Shown here: piece after piece, positions 11,901 to 21,436 of the stretch
Position numbering within the stretch: position 1 is the first letter of the stretch
How the letters are laid out: each line of letters begins with the position of its first letter
Origin: Parasponia andersonii
Taxonomy: Eukaryota > Streptophyta > Magnoliopsida > Rosales > Cannabaceae
DNA length: 64,000 bases
Reading direction: 5' to 3'
Assembly: GCA_002914805.1 (NCBI GenBank)
Contig: JXTB01000328.1
Span: 341,620-405,619, forward strand
Made by a program: the position numbers and the translations under genes
Notes under the pieces: generated by a model
Databases searched by the model: none
Told to the model about the DNA's origin: nothing
Seen by the model: only the letters and a program-made list of their open reading frames with translations

Positions 11901-12163
11901 GGGTGACCATTTTAGTTTTGAGATATTTTGATGTAATGTAAATACTACTACTAATGGCAAAATAGACTAATGAAAACTTCTTTTGATTGTACATTTTGTT
12001 AAGACACTTTTAACTAGAAATGCCATGCAATTGCTTTTATCCAAAAGTTTTGCAAACTTCAAATTTTGTCCATTTTTTTAAAACAAAAGATAATGTTTAA
12101 GAAAAAATAATATTTCATATTTTGACTGTATATGATAATATGTTTAAACTAGGGGGTATTACA
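8982..12163 (+). mobile_element. 5' LTR of element C
   Basis: It starts TGTGGTGCC and ends GGGGGTATTACA, four bases before the primer site. At 3182 bp it is longer than the 3' LTR because it holds a 262-bp poly(A)-ended insertion (10293-10554) and keeps ~125 bp (about 9991-10114) that the 3' LTR has lost. A conserved CCTTATATATCA motif near 10199 is a candidate TATA box, seen at the matching place in the H and I LTRs. No gene is present; short reading frames are chance. Confidence 0.88.
10293..10554 (+). mobile_element. poly(A)-ended non-LTR retrotransposon insertion (short LINE 3' end or SINE)
   Basis: This 262-bp block is absent from the C 3' LTR (near 18050) and from the H and I LTRs. It is flanked by perfect 12-bp direct repeats AAGTGTTTTCAT at 10281-10292 and 10555-10566. 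It ends TTTAGC followed by about nine A. A target duplication longer than 10 bp plus a 3' A-run is the mark of target-primed insertion. No tRNA-like A/B boxes were seen, so a 5'-truncated LINE tail is favoured over a SINE. The 78-aa frame that spans the left edge (10264-10500) is not a gene. Confidence 0.75.
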
Positions 12164-12167
12164 GTAT

Positions 12168-12179
12168 TGGTATCAGAGC
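12168..12179 (+). other. primer binding site of element C
   Basis: A perfect TGGTATCAGAGC, complementary to the 3' end of plant initiator-Met tRNA, four bases after the 5' LTR end. Confidence 0.9.
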
Positions 12180-12355
12180 GGAGGTTTAATCATTTCTGAA
12201 GACTATCTACATAGGTATGATCATGTGACAAAAACCTCAGTCAACCAATAAGTTTTAATTTCCGTTGTTAGCATTAAATTTGATGCCATATGTTATGTTT
12301 TGATTATTGGCTATTATGCATGGATGTAAGTAAAATGGCAACTATATAGGGAATC

Positions 12356-13384
12356 ATGCCAAGTGCTAAGGGTCAAACTAGTGAGTGAAGGAATGATAAG
12401 ACGAGTACTATTAAAAATAAGATCAACAAGGATGTTGTTATAGGAAGGTTGAAAGAGTTGTTTGAGACACAAGCAAGACAGTTTGAAAGGCTTATAGAAA
12501 GGGAGGAAAGGTGTGGAGATCAACCACTACCACAGGCCATAGTTAGACAAGAAAATTATGAACCCACCTGTGAGAGGTTTAGAAAGAATAAGCCTCTAGC
12601 TTTCAAGGGCGAAACTGATCCACTGTTGGCAGAAGAGTGGGTTAGGAGTATTAAGGGTATTTTTGATTACATTAGAATCCATGATAAGGAAAAAGTTTCA
12701 TGTGCCACTTTTATGTTCCAGAAGGATGCTAGGCATTGGTAGGATTCTATAAAGTCCATCACTGACACTACTAAGCTTAATTAGGAGCAGTTTAAGGAAA
12801 TATTCTATAGAAAATATTTCAGCAATGCACATAGGATGTTGAAGGCTGCTGAATTTGTTAATCTGAAACAGGAAAGTTTGTCTGTCAGTGACTACATAAA
12901 GAAATTTGAGGAGTTATCCCGATTTGCTCTACACATGGTGAGTACCAATGAGCTGAATGTAAACCAGTTCCTTTAAGGCCTCAAGGTAGAAATTTATAGG
13001 GATGTTAAGATATCTTCTCATAAAGATATGCCATATGCTGAGGTTGTAGATAAAGCTCTTGAAGCAGAAGAGGCCAAGCGAAGGGTTATAAGAGCTCAGG
13101 AAATTCGCAAGAATATTAATATGGCATGGAGAAATATAATCTTTGGAGGAGGATCTCAACCAGGGGCTAGTGGAAATAAAAGAAAGTGGAAACAGAATCA
13201 AGGAGAAAGACAAGAGCTCAAAAAACGCCAAGTTATGGGCCAGCAAATATAATCAACTATGACCTAGAAGACTGTTTGTCCTAAACGCAAGAAGACTCAT
13301 CTTAGAGAATGTCTAATGGGTTCTGGTGCTTGCTTCTTATGTTGAAAATATGTAACAGATGAGTAGAAGAAAGTCCCAGCGCGT
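12356..13384 (+). pseudogene. chromovirus gag (element C), broken
   Basis: The reading starts at ATG 12356 (MPSAKGQTSE, matching the MPRGRGQTSH start of H) and stops 11 codons in. A long open piece follows (12449-12742) with 'RQENYEPTCERFRKNKPLAFKG' and 'EEWVRSIKGIF', ending at TAG in 'DARHW*DS', a Trp/stop change. Retrotrans_gag text continues: 'FKEIFYRKYFSNAHRM', 'LSVSDYIKKFEELSRFA'. The segment 13028-13252 is the Lys/Arg-rich tail. The zinc knuckle near 13290-13360 has lost key residues ('SGACFLC*KYV'). At least five stops make it non-functional. Confidence 0.85.
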
Positions 13385-13860
13385 ATGTATACAATGATCA
13401 AAGAAGATGCCGAGGCGAACCCATCTGTTGTAGCAGCAGAGATTCTTATCTTTAGTATTCTTATTCATGCATTAATAGATTCAGGGGCTACACATTCATT
13501 TGCATCACTGGCATTTGTGAGGAAATTTGGCAAAATACCAGAATACTTGAATTTCAAATATTGTGTAACCATTCTATCAGGAGAAGTTTTATGTTCTGAT
13601 CAAGTTCTCAAGGCATGTCCAATCCAAATAACTGGTAAAGACTCGCGTGTAGATTTGATAGTATTGGATATGCAAGATTTTGAAGTTATCTTAGGTATGG
13701 ATTGGTTATCAACATACCATGCTACTATTGATTTCTATTTGAAGAGGGTAGTATTTCAGCCACCAAGTACAGAGAAGTTCACTTTTGTTGGTACTGGTGG
13801 AAACTCGATGATTCCAATAATCTCCTCAATAAAAGCAAGGAAGTTACTAGAAAAGTAATG
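13385..13860 (+). pseudogene. chromovirus aspartic protease (element C)
   Basis: An open frame of 157 codons. It has 'ALIDSGATHSFAS' (active-site D-S-G near 13478-13486), 'CSDQVLKACPIQI', 'DLIVLDMQDFEVILGMDWL' and the trailing 'ISSIKARKLLEK', where a TAA (13856-13858) interrupts the link to RT. Compared with D, there is no intron-like interruption upstream of the D-S-G site; 'NPSVVAAEILIF' runs straight through. Confidence 0.85.
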
Positions 13861-13861
13861 C

Positions 13862-15310
13862 ATGGGCTACTTGGCCAACATAATGGATACTAGAGAAGAG
13901 TTAAAAGTGAAGCCTAAGGAAGTATCGGTAGTTAGTGAATTTCTTGACGTATTTCCTGAAGATTTGTCTGGTTTACCACTTGATAGAGAGATAAAGTTTA
14001 TTATTAACTTATTGCCTGGTACGGCTCCTATTTCGAAAGCACCTTATAGAATGGCTCCAGCAGAGTTAAGGGAACTGAAAGTATAATTACAAGAGTTATT
14101 AGACAAGGGTTTTATTCATCCAAGCTTTTCACAATGGGGTGCTCCGGTTTTGTTTATGAAGAAGAAAGATAGGACTATGAGGCTTTGCATTGATTATAGG
14201 GAGCTGAATAAGGTCACAATCAAAAACAAGTATCCCTTCCCAGAATTGATGATCTGTTTGATCAACTGCAAGGAGCTTCTATATTTTCAAAGATTGACTT
14301 AAGATCAGGATACCATCAGTTAAAAATTAAGGGGGAAGATATTCCAAAAACAGTGTTCAGAACAATATATGGACACTATGAGTTTTTGGTAATGCCCTTT
14401 GGATTAATTAATGCCCCAATTGCTTTCATGGACATGATGAACTGAGTGTACAAGGATTTCCTAGATAAATTCGTTATAGTTTTAATCGATGATATTTTGA
14501 TTTCCTCACGCTCAAGAGATGAGCATATGGAACATTTGAGGACCGTGATGAGAATTCTTAAGTTAAAGTAGTTGTATGCTAAGTTTAAGAAGTGCGAATT
14601 CTGGTTAGAGAAAGTTATATTCCTTGGTCATGTGGTTTCTGAAAATGGTATTTCTATGGATCCAACGAAAGTTAAAGCTGTGAGTAATTGGCCAAGACCA
14701 ACAAATATTTCTGAGATTTGTAGCTTCTTGAGGTTAGTTGGTTATTATAGATGCTTTGTTGAAGTTTTCTCGAAGTTGGCTTCTCCATTGACTCATTTGA
14801 CAAGGACGAATGTGAAGTTTCACTGGAACGAAAATTGTGAAAGGAGTTTCGAGAAATTGAAGCATCGTTTAATAATAGTCCTTATACTTCAATACCATCC
14901 GGATCAAGAGGATTTTTTGTTTATAGTGATGCCTCAAAGAATGGTCTAGGATGTGTTATAATGCAAAATGGCAAAGTCAATGCTTATGCCTCTAGGAAAT
15001 TGAAGGAATATAAAAAGAAGTATCCTACTCATGATTTAGACCTAGCAGCAGTTGTCTTTGCACTGAAAATTTGGAGATACTATCTCCATGGGGAGAAGTG
15101 TGAGATCTACACAGGTCACAAGAGTCTAAAGTGCTTCTTTAACCAAAAAGAACTAAATATGAGATAAAGAAGATGGCTTGAACTGGTGAAAGATTATAAC
15201 TGTGAGATTAACTATAATCCAGAAAAAGCCAATGTAGTTGCTAATGCTTTAAGTAGGAAATCATTGGCTACTATGACTATTAAGCATGTTGATATGAAAT
15301 ATCTTTGAAT
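13862..15310 (+). pseudogene. chromovirus reverse transcriptase-RNase H (element C)
   Basis: RT starts with 'VFPEDLSGLPLDREI' and '[17 protein letters not shown]' (to 14086, stop), then '[21 protein letters not shown]'. A small deletion near 14233 shifts frame. Next come '[18 protein letters not shown]', '[12 protein letters not shown]' and the catalytic box 'FVIVLIDDILI' (D-D kept). At 14572-14949 the thumb region has '[18 protein letters not shown]' and '[18 protein letters not shown]'. RNase H follows ('AYASRKLKEYKKKYPTHDLDL', 'IWRYYLHGEKCEIYTGHKSLK'); the catalytic Asp after IYT is Gly here (family FTDHKSLK). Many stops; inactive. Confidence 0.85.
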
Positions 15311-16383
15311 GGATTTACATAAGTTAGAGTTAGAGATTGTGCCTACAGGTTTAACAGAAAGATTGGCAACTCTTACTCTTTAACCAAAAGTTTTAGAGAA
15401 AATCAAACAAGACCAGAATACGGATCCCTATATGATGAATTTAAAGAGTAAGATAGAATCTAGAAAGGAGATAGCCTTCCATATTTCTAGTGATAGTGTA
15501 ATCAGATATGGAAATAGATTGTGTGTGCCTAGTGGAATTGCTAGAAAGGAGATATTGACGGAAGCTCATACCACTCCTTACTTTGTGCATCCTGGTACGA
15601 CAAAGGTGTATAGAGACTTACAGATTTATTACTAGTGGCCTAGTATGAAGAAAGATGTGGTTGAGTTTGTAGAGCAGTGTCTCATATACCAGCAAGTCAA
15701 AGCTGAATGTCAAAGACCTGTTGGGAAATTAATGCCTTTGAACATACCCTAATGGAAATGGGAAGAGATTGCAATGGACCTTGTTGTTAGACTTCCTAAG
15801 ACAACTAAGGGACATGATGCTATTTGGGTAATTGTGGATAGATATACCAAATCCACTCATTTCCTTCCAGTTTGAATAACCTATAACTTAGACCATTTGC
15901 CTGGTTATATGTCCAGGAGAATGTGAGACTACATGGTTTCCCAAAAGTTATCATTTCTGACCGAGATTCTAGATTTACTTCAAAATTTTGGAGGAGTGTT
16001 CAAGAGGCAATGGGTACAAAATTGACATTTAGTACAACTTTTCATCCTCAAATTGATGGGTAATCAGATAGGACTATACAGACCCTTGAAGACATACTTA
16101 GAGCCTGTGTATTGGATTTTCATGAATCTTGGAGCAAATACCTACCACTAATAGAATTTGCTTATAATAACAGTTACCAAGATTCTATTGAAATGCCCCC
16201 ATACGTAGTATTATAAGGAAGAAAGTGCAGATCTCCTATTCATTGGGATGAGATGGGAGAGAGAAAATTTATGGGTCCAGAATTAATAAGAGAGACAAAT
16301 GAGACAGTAGAAAAGATTCGAAAAAGGATACTAACTGCTCAAAGTAGACAGAACGTTATTCAGATCCTCATAGAAGAAAACTA
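15311..16383 (+). pseudogene. chromovirus integrase (element C)
   Basis: The HHCC zinc module is at about 15550-15700: 'AHTTPYFVHPGTTKVYRDL' then 'FVEQCLIYQQVKAE', where the first Cys is kept but the second is Tyr. The core follows as broken text: 'TKGHDAIWVIVDRYTKS', '[15 protein letters not shown]', '[17 protein letters not shown]', 'SPIHWDEMGERKF'. The three D,D,E positions can be traced, but stops (in 'YY*WPSMKK', 'IP*WKWEE' and elsewhere) and a frameshift near 15890 kill it. It would insert the cDNA into chromatin. Confidence 0.8.
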
Positions 16384-16812
16384 GAATTTAACTTTGGAGA
16401 TAAAGTGTTCTTAAAGGTTGCTCCCACAAAAGGAATCATGAGGTTTGGGAAGAAAGGAAAGCTAGGTCCCAGATATGTAGGTTCTTTTGAGATACTCGAC
16501 AAAGTTAGAGATATTGCCTATAGACTCACTTTGCCGCCATCATTATCATATGAACACAATGTATTTCATGTCTCTATGTTCAGAAGGTATATTTCAAATC
16601 CTTCACATATTTTGAATTTTGAGTAGCTGGAGCTAAATCAAGATGTGAGTTACGAGAAACATCAAGAAAAGATTTTTGATACAAAAGAAAATAAACTTAG
16701 AAACAAGAAAATCCCTTTGGTCAAAGTATTATGGAAGAATCATGAGGTGGAAGATGCCACATGGGAAAGAGAGGAAGAGATGAAAATTAAGTATCTATAC
16801 TTATTTGAGTAA
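16384..16812 (+). pseudogene. integrase C-terminus and chromodomain (element C)
   Basis: An open piece at 16405-16626 has the GPY/F-like 'GSFEILDKVRDIAYRLTLPP' and 'YEHNVFHVSMFRRYISNPSHI'. After a TAG the chromodomain follows: 'KIFDTKENKLRNKKIPLVKVLW' with 'EVEDATWEREEEM', ending at TAA 16810-16812. The chromodomain is thought to steer integration to heterochromatin, in line with the setting. Confidence 0.83.
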
Positions 16813-16838
16813 GTAAATTACAAGGATGAAATTTTATA

Positions 16839-16850
16839 AGGAGGGGAGAA
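16839..16850 (+). other. polypurine tract of element C
   Basis: AGGAGGGGAGAA directly before the 3' LTR start at 16852. It follows the GATGAAATTTTAT motif that also trails the stop codon in F, G, H and I. Confidence 0.85.
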
Positions 16851-16851
16851 T

Positions 16852-19655
16852 TGTGGTGCCAAAGATTCTCACATGCATACTAAGCGAATAATAGATATGT
16901 TCTAATAGCATATTAGGCATCCAGAAGTCGTTAATACTAGTTTTATAATAACATGCTCGTTCATTATGTTATGTATATTTACATACATGTTATTACACTA
17001 ATGATTATCAAAGTATCCCAATGCAGTGTAAAAGTTCAATACCCTCAGAGAGAGAGCTCGGTGTTCTAAAAGAACAAAGAATATAATTATGAAAGCAATT
17101 CTATGTGCACATGCATTAAGATCGCATTTGTTGATAACTTGGTCAAATAGTAGTTTTTCGGTAAAATATTATTTTCACGCATTTTAGAGCCGAATTCACG
17201 ATGTATTTAAGATGTCAAATAGGCTTGATTCAATGTCTAGGACTCATTTATAGCATTTTATTTGTCGGCTCCAGGTAAGCACGAGGTGGCATTCAGGACA
17301 CTAATACATAATTGAGTGCTAATACTAAGTTTGAATTATTAATTGGAGTCTAATTGACTTTTTTTTTTATGTTTACAATTGATTAAGGGGCTAGGTTCCA
17401 CCAAATTACAATAAGATTGGCCATATAGGATCATAAGTCAAAGTATGACTAGTTTTCAATTTCTAAGGTAGGATTCACCAACTTTGGCTACACTTCGGTG
17501 TATAGGAGTGACTAGCAACATGGTGACTATACTAGGGATGTTGTAGAGCTGTACACATGGAAAGTAACGTGCAAAATACCCAAAATACCCCTTAGAATTT
17601 AAGTTATACCTTTTCTTAGCCATTAAGTGTTGATTTTGGGTCAAATCTGGTCATTTGCTTTCCTTGTCTCTCCAACCATGACATGAAACTCTCCAATGCT
17701 TTTTCAGACTTCTCTCAACTCCCCTCAAACATTTCCAAGAGTTTCCAAGTAGTAGAACTCAAATTGGAGCCCCAGAAAGCAAGATAGACCAAAACTAGTC
17801 AAAGTAATTCTACTAAGTTATTCTTTCTAGGTCTTGTCTTTAAATTTCAATTCTCCACTTGCTACCACTTAGGTGGGAGTTTGAATTTTTAGTAAAATTC
17901 TTTTGTTTTAGCTGTTAAACCAAAGCTATTATTTGATGAATAATAGTCCTAGGAACCCTTATATATCACTAGAAATATAAAATTTAGGTAGAGGATTAAA
18001 GTTAAACCTAAGGCCTTAAAGATTGCAAATTATGGATTTAAGTGTTTTCATGTGTGGCAGATTAAGTTTTTATATTTGTAATCTGATTTTCTAAACTTGG
18101 ACAACATATTTTATGGATCCTATTGTTTATTACACTCATTTGGTGGCAAGTTATGGTGATACATAGTACAAAAGTGATTTTAAACTTGGTCTAAATGAAA
18201 GGAATTCAAGTGTACCTAGGTTGCTCTAAATGATCCTCTTTGAATTGTATACGTGGGAATCGGCTTATTAATTATTATTGCAGGTTTAAGACAATGATTT
18301 TAATCATGTTGGAATGTCCTAAAAATAGGGGAGATGCTGTCCAAATTTTTTTAAAATGAAATGGCACCTTTTAGGAGCAAATGAGCTAGTTTTTACAAAA
18401 TTATGTCCCATTTTGGACCATTTTGTGCTAATGAACTAGCATTCATATTTTAATACTTTTGAACAGTTTTTCAATGCTAGTTGTTGACTCCCAAGTACCT
18501 TAAGTGATTTATATGCTTCCGAGTCATTTTCAGATCAAGTTTCCTAATTTGGTAAAAGTTGTTATTTCGATCTTGTCCAAGTATCTTAATGTATTCTTTT
18601 TGTAAAATGTGCATCTTGAATAATAGTAATTTATGATAGGTGATTAGCACACCAATCTCTAGAGGATATTGACTCTATCCACTATCAATTCCTATTCAGG
18701 ACACAAGGTAAGTAAAGACTTACAACTTTATCACAAGAACTATATAGAAGATGTATCTATGCGAAACTTGCTTATTCTTGAAAGTTATGAAATGGCATAT
18801 GCATGGCATGTCTTACATGCAAATAGAGAGTTTTATTATAAAAGTATTTGAAAGTTAGTACTATTGTACCAATTTTATAAGATAAGTTTTAATGGAAATT
18901 GTTAATTTGTCGAAGTTGGATAGGTAAGTCTGTTGATATAGACTCTCGTGTTGAAGCAGGAATTGCGGATCTTATGATATGTCTTATTGAAGCGGAATAA
19001 TATAAGCACGGTGTGGGAAGCCCTTTGATGAGGGAAGGAGTTTTCAAAAACCTCACACTACAGTCGCACCTTATTTTTACTCTTGGCCAGTGTTTCTGCC
19101 CAATGTTATCACGGCCTATCGACTTACAGGACAAACAATATGCTAAGGGCCGCAACTAAGTATAGTTTTAAGAAAAATGAATGGACTCAAATGTTAAAGA
19201 AAGAAAAGGGTACAATGGGAACTTTATGAGATTTTAAAGCATTCATAAGCATGCATAATTTTTACTTACTTAGCTTTAGCTCATTTTAGTCTTGTGATGC
19301 AGATGAGAAGACACATTTTGGTATTGATTAGCTGGTTGCCTAATTTGTCTTTTGTCGCCATGATCATATAGATGTAGACGAGCTTGACCTGTGGGCGATA
19401 ATTTTGTTTTGAGATATTTTGGTATAATATAAATGCTACAGCTGATGACAAAATAGACTGATAAAAACCTCTTTTGTTTGTACATTTTGTTAAGACACTT
19501 TTAACAAGAATTGCCACGCAGTTACTTTTGTCCAAAAGTTTTGCAAAGTTCAAAGTTTGCTCATTTTTTTTAAAACAAAAGATAATGTTTAAGAAGGAAT
19601 AATATTTCATAGTTTGACTGTATATGATAATATAGTTAAACTAGGGGGTATTACA
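16852..19655 (+). mobile_element. 3' LTR of element C
   Basis: It starts TGTGGTGCC and ends GGGGGTATTACA at 19655, followed by the target duplication. At 2804 bp it is shorter than the 5' copy: it lacks the poly(A)-ended insertion and has a ~125-bp deletion near 17878, judged a loss because the H LTR retains that segment. Open frames of 60-109 aa inside it on both strands have no protein-family look. Confidence 0.88.
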
Positions 19656-19660
19656 TGTCG
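19656..19660 (+). repeat. target site duplication of element C, right copy
   Basis: TGTCG, matching TGCCG at 8977-8981 in four of five bases. Athila RNase H resumes immediately. Confidence 0.8.
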
Positions 19661-20000
19661 TTGGCGTGGTTCTTAGTCAACGAAGACATAAGATTTTTCA
19701 CTCTATTTATTATGCTAGTCGTACCTTCAATGATGCTCAAAAGAATTACACTACTACCAAGAAGGAGATGTTAGCGGTAGTTTATGCTTGTGATAATTTC
19801 GATCATATATTATTAGGTTCAATGTGATTGTGTATATGGACCATGCCGTTATTCGATAGTTGTTTGCAAAAAATGATGCCAAACCCCGATTGATAAGGTG
19901 GATCCTCTTGCTCCAAGGATTCGAAATAGAAATTCATGACATAAAGGGGAGTGTGAATGTTGTAGCAGATCACCTTTCATGCTAGAAGTTGATGAAGTGG
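19661..20000 (+). pseudogene. Athila-like RNase H, second part (element B)
   Basis: It continues the block cut at 8981: 'VVLSQRRHKIFHSIYYASRTF' and 'NDAQKNYTTTKKEMLAVVYACD', then 'DHILLGSM*LCIWTMP', and the tail '[15 protein letters not shown]'. Stops and shifts begin at about 19825. RNase H would remove the RNA strand after reverse transcription. Confidence 0.8.
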
Positions 20001-21340
20001 AGGATCACTTGAATATCAATAAAGTCTTCCTAGATGAGCAACTCTTTGGACAGGAGGTTAGTCTTCCTTAATTTTATTACTTGTAAAGTATTGCACCAGG
20101 TTTATCTAGCCAATAAAACAGGAAGTTCTTTTATGATGTGAATAGCTGTCTTTGGAATGGTCCAATTCTATTCAAGAACTGTTCGGATCAAATATTCCAA
20201 AGGTGCGTACCAAAAGAAGAATTTCGGGACATTCTCCCTACTTATCATGTATCAACTTATAGGGGTTATTTTGGTCCAACAAGGACCACCACAAAAGTAT
20301 TGCAATCTAGTTTTTATTGGCCATCTCTTTTTCGTGATTCTTATACTTTTGTGAAACTTGTGACCAATGTCAAAGAATGGGGAATATATCAAGACGCCAT
20401 GAACTTCCCTTGACTAACATGTTTGAAATTGAGATTTTTGATTTGTAGGGAATAAATTTCATGGGTTCTTTCACTCCATCTTTTTGTAATCAATATATCT
20501 TGCTAGCGGTGGATTATGTGTCAAAATGGGTTAAAGAAATAGCCACTTCGTCAAATGATGCCCGAGTTGTATTGAAGTTTCTTCACAAGAACATATTTAC
20601 CCAGCTCGGCACTCCAAGAGCAATCATAAGTGATGAAGGTATGCATTTCTGTAACAAATTTTTCAATTATCTTTTAGATCGCTATTGAGTAAGACATAAG
20701 GTGGTAGTTAAATATTACCCTCAATCCAATGGGTAAGCTAAAATATCAAACCAGGAGTTGAGACAAGTTCTAGAGAAAATAGTGAGCACAAACTGGAAGG
20801 ATTGGTCATCTAAATTTGTAGACGCCTTATGGGCATATAGGACAGTTTTCAAGACACCAATCGGTATGTTACCTTATCGATTAGTCTTTAAGAAAGCTTG
20901 TTACTGACCTATTGAGGTGGAACATAAAGTATTTTGGGCAATCAAGAAGTTAGATCTTAATTTGAGGGCATATAGAGAACAACGATTATTAGAAGAATTC
21001 TGGAATGAAGCTTATGAGAATGAAAAAATCTACAAGGAACGAACAAAGAAATGGTATGATAAGATGATTTTAAGGTGAGAGTTTAAACTGGGGCAACAAG
21101 TTCTTCTTTTAAATTCAAGACTCAAGCTATTTCCTAGAAAACTTAAGTCGAGATGGTCCAGTCTATTCACCATTCATAAGGTTTTCCCATTCAGAGATAT
21201 TAAGTTAAATGAAAAAGATAGATCTATTTTTCGGTTGAATGGACAATACCTCAAACATTACCATGGAGGCGAGCCAAGATTTGTTAAAGAAATCCCGCTT
21301 GGGAATCAAAACTAAAGATCTTGAAGACAATATGGCTAAA
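20001..21340 (+). pseudogene. Athila-like integrase (element B)
   Basis: The zinc-binding region is at about 20240-20410: 'YHVSTYRGYFGPTRTTTKV' then 'FYWPSLFRDSYTFVK', with the CxxC part frameshifted. Core: 'FMGSFTPSFCNQYILLAVDYV' (first D), 'LGTPRAIISDEGMHFCNKFF' (second D), then '[16 protein letters not shown]' (catalytic E) and '[21 protein letters not shown]'. C-terminal part: 'YKERTKKWYDKMILR', 'GQQVLLLNSRLKLFPRKLKS'. Stops at 20686, 20733 and 20905 and a stop in the tail ('ILR*EFKLG') inactivate it. No chromodomain, as usual for Athila. Confidence 0.83.
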
Positions 21341-21436
21341 GAGGTTCAAACAGAGTGCTAAGTGGGAGGCAACCCAATTTGAGTCCTTTGTTTTGTTTTA
21401 TTATCTGTAGTTTTTTTTGTTTTAGGGGACTAAATA
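21341..21436 (+). other. Athila element B, start of 3' non-coding region
   Basis: It holds GTGCTAAGTGGGAGGCAACCC, a block commonly found after Athila Pol, and a T-rich run, then GGGGACTAAATA where D is inserted. The same region continues after D at 31916. Confidence 0.6.
21432..21436 (+). repeat. target site duplication of element D, left copy
   Basis: AAATA, identical to 31911-31915 on the other side of element D. Joining the flanks gives an uninterrupted Athila stretch GGGGACTAAATATGAGTGGG. Confidence 0.9.

Larger units (their letters stand above)
8982..19655 (+). mobile_element. chromovirus C (Ty3/gypsy, Tekay/Del-like), complete but dead, nested in Athila element B
   Basis: Complete layout: 5' LTR, primer site, gag, protease, RT, RNase H, integrase, chromodomain, polypurine tract, 3' LTR, with 5-bp target duplications. 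LTRs begin TGTGGTGCC and end ATTACA. Over their first ~330 bases I count about 24 differences (about 93% alike), so it is not recent. All Pol domains carry stops or frameshifts. LTR sequence and proteins are close to elements H and I in this window (same family, opposite strand). Confidence 0.9.

Noticed and set aside
12314-13246. Minus-strand frames of 69 and 105 aa
   Set aside because: Antisense shadows of C gag.
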